Part shown: in pieces, positions 29,458-36,188 of the stretch | Position numbering within the stretch: the first letter of the stretch is position 1 | Layout: each line of letters begins with the position of its first letter | Assembly (NCBI GenBank): GCA_964587835.1 | Contig: CAZPMN010000028.1 | Coordinates: 1-36,188, forward strand | Direction of reading: 5' to 3' | DNA: 36,188 nucleotides | Source of the DNA: Erginobacter sp964587835 | Lineage (GTDB): Bacteria; Auribacterota; Erginobacteria; Erginobacterales; Erginobacteraceae | Notes under the pieces: generated by a model | What the model saw: the letters and a program-made list of their open reading frames with translations, nothing else | Databases searched by the model: none | Told to the model about the DNA's origin: nothing | Made by a program: the position numbers and the translations under genes

Positions 29458-30066
29458 CTAACAATATTTTTTCCGAAGGAAAAAATAATGAGATGGCTTT
29501 TGAGATCCAAGATTCACCGGGCCACGGTCACTGAGGCCAACCTCGACTACATCGGCTCGATCACCATCGACGAAGATCTGACCGAGATGGTCGGGCTGAT
29601 GATCGGGGAGAAGGTGCTGGTGGTCGATAACACCAACGGGGCCCGGTTGGAAACCTACGTGATCAGGGGTGAACGCGGTTCGGGGACGATCTGTATGAAC
29701 GGAGCCTCCGCCCACCTGATCAATCCCGGCGACCAGGTGATCATAATGGGTTTTGAACTCACCGACGACCCGATCACTCCACGCATCATCCTGGTTGACG
29801 AAAACAACCGTTTCGTCCGCTTCCTCTCCCGCTGATTGCCCCTCCTCCTCAAGTTCGTTGAGCCGCCCGGCCTCCATCAGGGAGTCGTAGTCGAGGGAGT
29901 AGACGCTCAGTCGGGCGGATTTTTCCACAATCCCCGCGTAAAGACCGAACGGTTGTTGGATATACCGTTCCCCCAGGTGGTCGGATTCACTCCTGGCCCG
30001 CCGGGCGGCGGCATTTGTATAGGGCTGCGGGACCGGGATAGGGCTTCCCGGATCCGAACCGGTCAA
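29458..30066 (-). CDS. Hypothetical protein overlapping panD in antisense (low confidence)
   Basis: A minus-strand frame of 202 codons begins at a TTG overlapping the stop of the upstream 60-residue gene (TTGA), which would allow coupling. The first 77 codons (to about 29836) read like protein, for example SESDHLGERYIQQPFGLYAGIVEKSARLSVYSLDYDSLMEAGRLNELEEE. The remainder is antisense to panD and its composition is that of a shadow frame. I do not recognise a family. It may be a short real gene eroded at its 3' end, or no gene at all. No plus-strand gene covers 29836-30062. Confidence 0.3.
   Translation of the reverse strand: MTGSDPGSPIPVPQPYTNAAARRARSESDHLGERYIQQPFGLYAGIVEKSARLSVYSLDYDSLMEAGRLNELEEEGQSAGEEADETVVFVNQDDAWSDRVVGEFKTHYDHLVAGIDQVGGGSVHTDRPRTAFTPDHVGFQPGPVGVIDHQHLLPDHQPDHLGQIFVDGDRADVVEVGLSDRGPVNLGSQKPSHYFFLRKKYC
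29466..29486 (+). promoter_or_regulatory. Hairpin containing the panD ribosome site
   Basis: A perfect 9-bp inverted repeat ATTTTTTCC / GGAAAAAAT (29466-29474, 29478-29486, loop GAA) contains the panD Shine-Dalgarno GAAGGA. It ends one base before the ATG. In RNA the stem is weak (A-U rich), so it could act as a temperature- or state-dependent cover of the ribosome site. Confidence 0.4.
29488..29835 (+). CDS. panD: Aspartate 1-decarboxylase (pyruvoyl-type)
   Basis: This 115-residue proenzyme cleaves itself at Gly23-Ser24 in DYIGSITID to make a pyruvoyl group. It decarboxylates aspartate to beta-alanine for pantothenate and CoA synthesis. Family motifs are kept: KIHRATVTEANLDYIGS, VLVVDNTNGARLETYVIRGERGSG, and NGASAHLINPGDQVIIMGF. 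Length is typical. No panB or panC is adjacent, so the gene is unlinked here. The ATG is preceded by GAAGGA inside a small hairpin. Confidence 0.96.
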   Translation: MRWLLRSKIHRATVTEANLDYIGSITIDEDLTEMVGLMIGEKVLVVDNTNGARLETYVIRGERGSGTICMNGASAHLINPGDQVIIMGFELTDDPITPRIILVDENNRFVRFLSR

Positions 30067-30245
30067 TCCAGTTCCTGCAGGATCCTGAGATCGTCTTCCT
30101 GCCCGCTGATCTCAAAGCAGGGATTGAGCTGGTTGTGGTCGGGATAGCCCTTGAAACGGGCCTGGTAAGTATGCCCATCCATCTCGATCAGATACGAGTG
30201 GTTGACCCGGCAGTTCTCATGCAAAATCTCTCCGGCGACCTGCAT
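30063..30245 (-). CDS. 60-residue protein of unknown function
   Basis: A 60-residue soluble protein: MQVAGEILHENCRVNHSYLIEMDGHTYQARFKGYPDHNQLNPCFEISGQEDDLRILQELD. It has two cysteines and an acidic tail. AAGGAG 7-8 nt upstream of the ATG at 30245 is a good ribosome site. It follows the LexA-like gene by 10 nt and probably shares its transcript. No homologous family was recognised; co-occurrence with the regulator suggests a linked role, which is inference. Confidence 0.65.
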   Translation of the reverse strand: MQVAGEILHENCRVNHSYLIEMDGHTYQARFKGYPDHNQLNPCFEISGQEDDLRILQELD

Positions 30246-30255
30246 ATCGCTCTCC

Positions 30256-30573
30256 TTATTTGGGGCGAGGGGTTTGGATTTCGCCCAGGTTGTTGAGTTC
30301 AAGGTTAAGCTGTCGCTCGGCAGCGCAGAACTCCGTTCCCAGGGGTGTGAGCCGGATGCCGCGGGCAACATTCTTGACCTTGCGGATATACTCCTTCTTC
30401 TCCAGGGAAGAGAGGGTCTTATGAATGGTCCCGGGATTGGCGATGCCGAGCCGGGACTGAATCTCGGAAATGGTGGGCGGATAGTGTCTATCCTGGATAT
30501 AGTCGCCGACCACGGTCAGGACAGCGGCCTGCGTATCGGTCAGGGGAAGCTTGATCTGGGGGAATTCGGTCAC
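30256..30573 (-). CDS. LexA-like winged-helix DNA-binding protein lacking the peptidase domain
   Basis: A 105-residue protein whose residues 9-80 match the LexA DNA-binding domain (TDTQAAVLTVVGDYIQDRHYPPTISEIQSRLGIANPGTIHKTLSSLEKKEYIRK, with the PPT-EI and the LxxLEKKxxI wing). LexA proper is about 200 residues with a Ser/Lys self-cleaving C-terminus; here only a 25-residue tail follows, so RecA-stimulated cleavage is not possible. It is a small repressor-type regulator of unknown targets. The start is GTG at 30573 with a weak ribosome site. A promoter and a direct repeat that may be its own operator lie directly upstream. Confidence 0.8.
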   Translation of the reverse strand: MTEFPQIKLPLTDTQAAVLTVVGDYIQDRHYPPTISEIQSRLGIANPGTIHKTLSSLEKKEYIRKVKNVARGIRLTPLGTEFCAAERQLNLELNNLGEIQTPRPK

Positions 30574-30577
30574 GATT

Positions 30578-30595
30578 TTTAACCGTATCTTAACC
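30578..30595 (-). promoter_or_regulatory. Candidate operator of the LexA-like gene
   Basis: Direct repeat TTTAACC (30578-30584) and CTTAACC (30589-30595), 11 nt apart start to start, between the -10 of the minus-strand promoter and the start codon. Position suits autorepression. Confidence 0.4.
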
Positions 30596-30605
30596 TGATT
30601 TTGCC

Positions 30606-30635
30606 AATTTAGGCTTTTAAATCCCGGCCCGTCAA
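30606..30635 (-). promoter_or_regulatory. Promoter of the LexA-like operon
   Basis: Minus strand TTGACG (30630-30635), 18-nt spacer, TAAATT (30606-30611), 32 nt before the GTG start at 30573. Five of six -35 bases match consensus. Confidence 0.5.
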
Positions 30636-30810
30636 GAAAAAAATCCCGATTTTAACTTTTTTTTAGCGGAATTTTAGCCCCGAAAATCAGGCCCGGAAAG
30701 ACCGCAATACCAGGCGCCAATCTGGCGGCCTGCCGGAATCTACCCTTCCGAGCGCAATGGGGAAATCCGGTTTCCCGTTCTCTTCTCCAGCCCGGCTCCA
30801 GCCCGGCTCC

Positions 30811-30839
30811 TTGACTTTCTCCGGTTTATCGCTTATAAT
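30811..30839 (+). promoter_or_regulatory. Strong sigma70 promoter upstream of the C25 protease gene
   Basis: TTGACT (30811-30816), exactly 17 nt, TATAAT (30834-30839). This is the best consensus promoter seen in the window. Transcription would start near 30846-30848, about 200 nt before the start codon at 31047. Confidence 0.8.
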
Positions 30840-30845
30840 TTTACT

Positions 30846-31006
30846 GTTACGTTTTCCCTGATGTTTCGAACCTTCAGCCAACTCCTGATCGGAGGTGCCG
30901 GAAAGGATGAAAGGGAAAAAATTGATCCGATGGAAGAAGATTCCTGACGGGTTGCAGTCATCACGGAGCTTTAATTACCCGGCGGCCTTTCGGCCGCCGA
31001 TTTTTT
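30846..31006 (+). ncRNA. Structured leader or small RNA ending in an intrinsic terminator
   Basis: About 160 nt from the promoter to the terminator at 31006. It contains a hairpin CTCC-TGATC-GGAG near 30882-30894 and other GC-rich complementary segments. No known riboswitch core was recognised. Because the terminator precedes the C25 gene, it is either an attenuated leader or a separate small RNA. A 47-codon frame (30907-31050) with an AAAGG ribosome site overlaps it and ends ATGA with the C25 start; it could be a leader peptide. Confidence 0.5.
30980..31006 (+). terminator. Rho-independent terminator in the leader of the C25 protease gene
   Basis: A perfect 8-bp GC-only stem CGGCGGCC (30980-30987), loop TTTC, GGCCGCCG (30992-30999), then A and six T (31001-31006). 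It is a classical intrinsic terminator located 40 nt upstream of a start codon on the same strand. Confidence 0.88.
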
Positions 31007-31046
31007 CTGCCCCGGGAGAAAAAGAGTTTGACCGGAGCGGGACAAG

Positions 31047-34000
31047 ATGAAAAAGATCGCAGTCGCAACCGCGACGGCGCTGCTGCTGTCCGGATGGCTG
31101 GCCGGATCCGGAATCTCCTCACCCCGCTGGATCGCGCTCTCCCAGCGCAAGGGCCCCGGTTCTGAGACCAGCCGGATAATCCCGGCAAGTTCATCCGCCA
31201 ACGCCATCACCGTCCAGGTCACCCTGCCCGGTTTCTACCTGGACCATCTGAAGATGGGAGACGCCCGCGCCTACGCCCTGATTGGGGCTCCCGGTTCCGG
31301 TTCCCACCGGGTCGGGTTCCCCGACCTGCCGGTCTTCGGGGAGACCCTCCTGATCCCCAACGGCACCGCGCCGATTATCGAGATCGATCCCGGACAGCCC
31401 GTCATCTTTGAAGACCTGGATATCGCCCCCCTCCAGCCTCCCCCCACCGACAACGAAAGGCCTCCGTTCAGCAAGAATGCGAAGGCCTATTCCCAGGACG
31501 CCGATTTCCCCTCCGGGTTCGCCTTCCTGGAACCAACCGCCCGGATCAGGGGCCGGGATTTCGCCATCATCTGGATTTATCCTTACCGTTACAACCCGGT
31601 TCGGAGAAGATTGGCCGTCTATCCGGATCTTCGGGTGACCGTCCGATTTCGCGGATCCCGGCGGGCGGTTGACGAGCGCCTGAAAAGCCCCGCCTTCGAC
31701 CGCCTGCTCGGACGGACGGCAATCAATGCCGACGCCGTCCTGGTCGATTCCCCGGAAGAGGATGCCGGCGAGGCGGACGAGCCGGGGCAGTATTTCACCA
31801 AGGGCAACGGCGCGGCGGGAGCCTGCGACTACCTGATCATCACCCACCCCGACTTCCTGGAAGCCGCCGAAACCCTGTCCGTCTGGAAGAGAAAGAGCGG
31901 TTTCCTGACTCACGTGGCGACCACCGCGGAGACGGGGAGCACCTCCGCCGAGATCATCTCCTACCTGCAGAATGCCTACGACACCTGGAACCCGGCCCCG
32001 ACCTACGCGCTCTTTATCGGTGATGCGGAGTTCGTCCCCACCAATTACCGGACGGCACACCCCAACAGCGGATCCCTGGTCGGCACCGACCTGTATTACG
32101 CCACCCTGGACGGTAGCGATTATTTCCCGGACATCATCACCGGGCGGATCTCGGTGGACACGGCGGAGGAGGCGATCAAGAGGGTCGAGGACATCATCGG
32201 CTACGAGACCGATCCGGTGACCGACGGTTCGTTTTACGCCACCGCCTCCATCTGCGCCCAGTTTCAGCACGACGAAAATGGTTACGCCGAGAGGCGATTC
32301 GCCCAGACCTCTGAGGACCTGGCGATCTACCTTTCCGACCCCGCCTACCTGGGAGAATATTCGGTGGAGCGATTTTACTATACCGGTTCCTCCGTCACCC
32401 CTCTTTACTGGTCGCTGTACTGGTTCGGCGGCGGTCCGGCCGGGGACGCCGGCGACCCGATCCCTGCCTACCTGAAGAAGCCCGGCTTCGCCTGGGACGC
32501 CGACTCCGCCGACATATCCGCCGCCGTCAACGCTGGCCGTTTCCTGGTCACTCACCGGGATCACGGATCGGCCACTTACTGGGGGTCGCCCTACTACTCC
32601 ACCTCACACGTGTCCGCCCTAGCCAACGGAGAGAAGCTCCCGGTGGTCTGGAGCGTCAACTGCAGCACCGGTTTCTTTGACAAGGAGACCTGCGCTTCTC
32701 CCAGTTCCACCGTCTCCTTCAGCGAGGCCTGGGAACGAAACCCTTCCGGGGGGGCGGCGGGAATCATCGCCGCCACCCGGGTCAGTTACAGCGGCCACAA
32801 CGACCGTCTCTTCTGGGGCTGGATCGACGCCGTCTGGCCCGACTTCATCGGCACCTATTCCGGGGCAAAAAGCTCCTACCGCCGGATGGGGGACGTTCTG
32901 AATTACGGAAAATTGTACTATTCGACCAAGTATTACGACTCCACCTACCGAAAGGTGGAGTTCGAGATATTTCACTGGTACGGCGACCCGGCGATGATGC
33001 TCCGGACCCGGGTGCCGGAGACGCTTTCGATCTCGCACCCTGACCAGGTCTTCCGGGGATCGCCGGCCGACTTTGAGGTCACGGTGGAGTCTGGAGGAAT
33101 CCCGCTGGAGGGGGCGGTCGTTACCGTGTACCGGGGGGACGTCCCCAGTGATTATCGGACGGCGACAACCGACTCTAAGGGATCGGCGATATTCACCGAC
33201 CTGGCCGCGAGCGAGACCGGTGAGTACGAACTGGTAATAACCGCCCCCGAGACCGTGCCTTATCAGGGCACATTCAGCTCGCAGGATGCGGCCACCCCGT
33301 CACCCGCGCCATCCCCATCGCCGACGGCCGTCTCCTGGCCCGGGAAAGGGGAAACCGAGATCGGCGGCGGCCTAGACGCCGGCTTCGAGCCGAGCGGAAT
33401 CGTCTGGCATCCCCGGCTCGATCTGCTTTTCGTCGTCGGGGACGGAGGCCAGGTCGCCCGGATGGACGAGGACGGCGCCGGGGTGACCGTCTGGAGTCCC
33501 GGCGGCGACCTCGAGGGGATAACCTTCGCCGACCCCGACGACGACTACCTCTACCTGGGGGTCGAGAACCCCGACTCGATCCGGGAGTTCGACCTTGCGT
33601 CCGGCACCCTGACCGGACGCTCCTGGACTCTCACCGACTGGATGACCGGGGCCTCCAATTCCGGCCTGGAAGCCCTCACCTTCGTCCCCGACGGCCACCA
33701 CCCTTACCCGTCCGGTTCCTCGGGGGGTCTCTTCTACGCCGGCCTCCAGGCCGACGGGAAGATTTACGTCTTCGACGTCGACCTCGCCGTGAGCGGATCG
33801 GTCAGTTACGTCGACACGATCGTCCCGGTTCCCGGCCGGACCGACCTCTCCGGGCTGCATTACCACCGGGAGAACCGGACCCTCTACGCCGTCTTCGACG
33901 GCGCCAACCGGATCCGGGAGATGGATACCGACGGGACTTTGATCACCGAATATCCTCTGCCCGGCAATGACCAGGAGGGGGTCACCCTCAAGCCGTCCTG

Positions 34001-36188
34001 CCCTTCCCCGGAAACCGCGCTCTTCATCGCCGAGGACGTGGGTGCGGAAGTGTGGAGGTACGACGGCTATCCGGTCAACTGCGTCGCTCCCACCGTCACG
34101 CCCCCGCCCTCCCCCACCCCGGTGACAGCGACCACCCCCGCAGGATATTGTCGCCAGCCGCTGGCCCTGAACGATATCACCGACGCTCGGATCGGAACCA
34201 CCAGGTCGTCCTACAACTACGGCTACAAATACGAGATCTTCTCCGCCGAGGAGCCCGGGCACGCCAACCGGTGGTTCTACCTCTACGACCGGGTCAACGC
34301 GTACAACGACGGCGCCGCCGTCCCCGGATCGTACCTGAAGCTGGGGATATATGCCGACGCCGACTACGCCGTCGAGCCGGGGGACTGGATCAACCTGACC
34401 GGGCTGGACTGGAGCGGCCAGGTAGTCAACGTGAACATCTACCCGCCGGTGGCGGACCTGCCGCTGGACGAGTGGACCTACTATTATGTCGCCGCCGACG
34501 GCTCGCTCTGCAGCGACCGGGAGCTCTGCGAACTGGCGGTGGCCGCTCCCACCGTCACGCCCCCGCCCTCCCCCACCCCGGTGACAGCGGCCACCCCCGC
34601 AGGATATTGCCGCCAGCCGCTGGCCCTGAATGACATCACCGACGCGCGGATCGGGACCACCAGGTCGTCCTACAACTACGGCTACAAATACGAGATCTTC
34701 TCCGCGGAAGAGCCCGGGCACGACAACCGGTGGTTCTACCTCTACGACCGGGTCAACGCGTACAACGACGGCGCCGCCNNNNNNNNNNNNNNNNNNNNNN
34801 NNNNNNNNNNNNNNNNNNNNNNNNNNNNNNNNNNNNNNNNNNNNNNNNNNNNNNNNNNNNNNNNNNNNNNNNNNNNNNGCGAACTGGCGGTGGCCGCTCC
34901 CACCGTCACGCCCCCGCCCTCCCCCACCCCGGTTTCGGCCCCGGACCCGATCACATTGGTCTGCCTGGGGGACAGTGTCGCCCACGGCGCTCCCTACGCC
35001 GACAACGGCAACCCTCAGCTGACCTATCCGGCCCGGCTGGCGGTTCTTCTGGAGGCCGCTTACGGCGCGGACAGTTTCTCGGTTCACAACGGGGGCGTGA
35101 ACGGTTACCGGACCGAGGATATTATCGGTGACCTCCTCGAGCCGGGATCGCTTTCGGAAGACCCCGATTATGTCCTGCTGATGATCGGGGGGAATGATCT
35201 GGCCGGGGCCACCGTTCTCACCATTGCCCGGGTCATCGAGGAGACCACCTGGGAGGTCCAGTCCTGCGTCGACCTGATCAAGGCTCATACCAACCCCGAC
35301 GGTTCCTCTCCCCGGGTCATTATCTCGGCGTTCATCCCCAACCTCCTTGAGGACGGCTGGGGGACGCTGGCGGTTTCCTTTTACAACAGCAGCCTTGTTG
35401 CCAACCTGACCGGTTATGAACTCTGGTTTACCGAGAACTGGGATGATCTGTATGACCCGGACACCGGCGAGGCGGCGCTCTCCCTGATGTTTGATAATGT
35501 CCACCCCAACAGCGACGGCTACCAGGTGATGGCGGAGAACTGGTTCAACGCCCTCCAGACCCTGGTCGAGGCTCTACCCACCCCGGCCCCCGAAGCCTTC
35601 CCTGCGCCGGCCGGCCCGGCAGCGGAGGACCCGGGGGATGGAGAAACGCCCTCGGGGATAACCGGCACTACCCCTCCCGACACGCCGACGGACGCGGATG
35701 GGAGCGATCCCGCCGCCGGGGCTACGCCGGCGGCGGATGGTTCGGGAATTATCCCGGTCACGGATTGGGGAGACTATGACGGTGACGGGACCTCGGACCT
35801 CGCCGTCTTCCGTCCCGCTTCCGGTTTCTGGGCAGTGCGGGGGAACACCCGGTTTTACTTCGGCCGTCCGGAAGATATCCCCGCCGCCGGCGATTACGAC
35901 GGCGACGGGACAGCGGAGGCGGCGGTCTTCCGACCCGGAAACGGACTCTGGGCGATCAGGCAGTTCAGCCGGTTCTACTTCGGCCGGGACGGCGACCTGC
36001 CGGTCCCGTCCGACTACGACGGCGATGCCGCCACCGAGGCGGCTGTCTTCCGCCGGGAGAACGCTCTCTGGTCAATCCGCACCGTCACCCGGGTTTACTT
36101 CGGGAGGGAGGACGACCTCCCGATCCCCGGTTACTACGCGGGAACCGGGACCGCCGCGATCGCGGTCTTCCGTCCCGCCACCGGTCTC
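31047..36188 (+). CDS. Giant secreted C25 (gingipain-like) cysteine protease, multidomain, 3' end missing
   Basis: The frame is open from ATG 31047 (GGAG 9 nt upstream) to the window end, at least 1714 codons across the N gap. Residues 1-23 are a signal peptide. A propeptide-like region (to about 250) is followed by a C25 peptidase domain (about 265-650): catalytic His506 in HRDHGS and Cys539 in VNCSTGFFD, with RISVDT and HWYGDPAMM typical of gingipains. An Ig-like segment (about 655-750) follows, then a beta-propeller-like module similar to SdiA-regulated proteins (about 765-1010). Next come Pro/Thr linkers with 153-residue repeats (1014-1166, 1167 into the gap), then an SGNH hydrolase with GDS (1308-1310), GGND near 1383 and DNVH (1483-1486). 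FG-GAP-like DYDGDGT repeats run from about 1575. Protease and esterase chemistry in one exported chain is inferred from motifs. The C-terminus is off the window. Confidence 0.88.
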   Translation, partial: MKKIAVATATALLLSGWLAGSGISSPRWIALSQRKGPGSETSRIIPASSSANAITVQVTLPGFYLDHLKMGDARAYALIGAPGSGSHRVGFPDLPVFGETLLIPNGTAPIIEIDPGQPVIFEDLDIAPLQPPPTDNERPPFSKNAKAYSQDADFPSGFAFLEPTARIRGRDFAIIWIYPYRYNPVRRRLAVYPDLRVTVRFRGSRRAVDERLKSPAFDRLLGRTAINADAVLVDSPEEDAGEADEPGQYFTKGNGAAGACDYLIITHPDFLEAAETLSVWKRKSGFLTHVATTAETGSTSAEIISYLQNAYDTWNPAPTYALFIGDAEFVPTNYRTAHPNSGSLVGTDLYYATLDGSDYFPDIITGRISVDTAEEAIKRVEDIIGYETDPVTDGSFYATASICAQFQHDENGYAERRFAQTSEDLAIYLSDPAYLGEYSVERFYYTGSSVTPLYWSLYWFGGGPAGDAGDPIPAYLKKPGFAWDADSADISAAVNAGRFLVTHRDHGSATYWGSPYYSTSHVSALANGEKLPVVWSVNCSTGFFDKETCASPSSTVSFSEAWERNPSGGAAGIIAATRVSYSGHNDRLFWGWIDAVWPDFIGTYSGAKSSYRRMGDVLNYGKLYYSTKYYDSTYRKVEFEIFHWYGDPAMMLRTRVPETLSISHPDQVFRGSPADFEVTVESGGIPLEGAVVTVYRGDVPSDYRTATTDSKGSAIFTDLAASETGEYELVITAPETVPYQGTFSSQDAATPSPAPSPSPTAVSWPGKGETEIGGGLDAGFEPSGIVWHPRLDLLFVVGDGGQVARMDEDGAGVTVWSPGGDLEGITFADPDDDYLYLGVENPDSIREFDLASGTLTGRSWTLTDWMTGASNSGLEALTFVPDGHHPYPSGSSGGLFYAGLQADGKIYVFDVDLAVSGSVSYVDTIVPVPGRTDLSGLHYHRENRTLYAVFDGANRIREMDTDGTLITEYPLPGNDQEGVTLKPSCPSPETALFIAEDVGAEVWRYDGYPVNCVAPTVTPPPSPTPVTATTPAGYCRQPLALNDITDARIGTTRSSYNYGYKYEIFSAEEPGHANRWFYLYDRVNAYNDGAAVPGSYLKLGIYADADYAVEPGDWINLTGLDWSGQVVNVNIYPPVADLPLDEWTYYYVAADGSLCSDRELCELAVAAPTVTPPPSPTPVTAATPAGYCRQPLALNDITDARIGTTRSSYNYGYKYEIFSAEEPGHDNRWFYLYDRVNAYNDGAAXXXXXXXXXXXXXXXXXXXXXXXXXXXXXXXXXXELAVAAPTVTPPPSPTPVSAPDPITLVCLGDSVAHGAPYADNGNPQLTYPARLAVLLEAAYGADSFSVHNGGVNGYRTEDIIGDLLEPGSLSEDPDYVLLMIGGNDLAGATVLTIARVIEETTWEVQSCVDLIKAHTNPDGSSPRVIISAFIPNLLEDGWGTLAVSFYNSSLVANLTGYELWFTENWDDLYDPDTGEAALSLMFDNVHPNSDGYQVMAENWFNALQTLVEALPTPAPEAFPAPAGPAAEDPGDGETPSGITGTTPPDTPTDADGSDPAAGATPAADGSGIIPVTDWGDYDGDGTSDLAVFRPASGFWAVRGNTRFYFGRPEDIPAAGDYDGDGTAEAAVFRPGNGLWAIRQFSRFYFGRDGDLPVPSDYDGDAATEAAVFRRENALWSIRTVTRVYFGREDDLPIPGYYAGTGTAAIAVFRPATGL
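34086..34898 (+). repeat. Tandem 459-bp (153-codon) repeats in the C25 gene
   Basis: Copy 1 begins at 34086 and copy 2 at 34545 (both at the APTVTPPPSPTP linker); a third linker starts at 34896. The readable parts of copies 1 and 2 are nearly identical, differing mainly at synonymous sites. The copy-2 to copy-3 distance is only 351 bp as drawn, so the 100-N gap probably stands for 208 bp plus a multiple of 459. Confidence 0.85.
34779..34878. other. Assembly gap of 100 N
   Basis: A run of exactly 100 N, the conventional placeholder for an unknown gap. It falls inside a near-identical tandem repeat, which explains the assembly break. The reading frame on both sides is consistent. Confidence 0.98.

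Noticed and set aside
29836..30147. 103-codon plus-strand frame after panD
   Set aside because: It begins right at the panD stop region without a ribosome site and overlaps the better-supported 60-residue minus-strand gene.
31191..32564. 457-codon minus-strand frame over the C25 protease domain
   Set aside because: The plus-strand frame has the signal peptide, catalytic His and Cys; the minus frame has none.
33372..35504. 710-codon minus-strand frame over the C25 gene
   Set aside because: Antisense shadow spanning the N gap; composed of Gly/Val/Arg repeats mirroring the plus-strand tandem repeats.
1..36188. tRNA, rRNA or tmRNA genes
   Set aside because: Intergenic regions were read on both strands; none shows a cloverleaf or conserved rRNA string.

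Overview
The window is about 36 kb of GC-rich bacterial chromosome from a diderm. The outer membrane is inferred from a type II secretion secretin. No rRNA, tRNA, CRISPR, prophage or transposase gene was found. Domain content (C25 gingipain-like protease, Pro/Thr linkers, PAC2 protein, long TPR protein, dense intergenic palindromes) suggests an uncultured PVC- or Omnitrophota/Auribacterota-like lineage. That placement is a low-confidence guess, with no phylogenetic marker to support it. A 100-base N run near the right end shows this is scaffolded draft or metagenome sequence.

Region 1 (77-16366, all minus strand) reads as an export locus. In transcription order it holds a multi-pass STT3-like GT-C membrane protein, a secreted FMN-binding/cyclophilin fusion, a secreted matrixin-type zinc protease, an ECF sigma factor, its zinc-finger anti-sigma factor, and the type II secretion genes gspC-D-E-F-G-H-I-J-K. 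GspG-H-I-J-K are packed with short gaps or overlaps. The C/D, E/F and F/G junctions contain hairpin-forming repeats. gspL, gspM and the prepilin peptidase are not in the window.

Region 2 (16367-23603, minus strand) holds a PAC2-family protein, a large TPR protein, a uridine kinase-like protein with a histone H1-like basic tail, a Gfo/Idh/MocA oxidoreductase, a YjbQ-family protein and a nitroreductase. Two related non-coding elements with inverted 'CACCGCAAAGACGC' ends sit at 16364-16808 and 22187-22481; the second is nested inside another inverted pair.

Region 3 (23824-30573) is mixed. It has a heavy-metal permease with a C-terminal HMA domain (plus strand). On the minus strand follow a carbamoyltransferase, carbamate kinase and threonine synthase cluster and a DUF456 membrane protein, with panD on the plus strand. 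A LexA-like winged-helix regulator and a 60-residue protein make a small minus-strand operon.

Region 4 (30606-36188) has a strong sigma70 promoter, a roughly 160-nt leader ending in a textbook intrinsic terminator, and then a giant plus-strand gene running off the window. It encodes a secreted C25 cysteine protease fused to a propeller-like domain, tandem 153-residue repeats (broken by the assembly gap), an SGNH hydrolase and FG-GAP-like repeats. It is a plausible client of the secretion system, but no sorting signal is visible because the C-terminus is missing.

Most noteworthy: a hairpin repeat family whose stems vary while both arms stay complementary; the paired nested palindromic elements; the FMN-binding/cyclophilin fusion; the H1-tailed kinase; the HPMP carbamoyltransferase; and the terminator-ended leader before the C25 giant.
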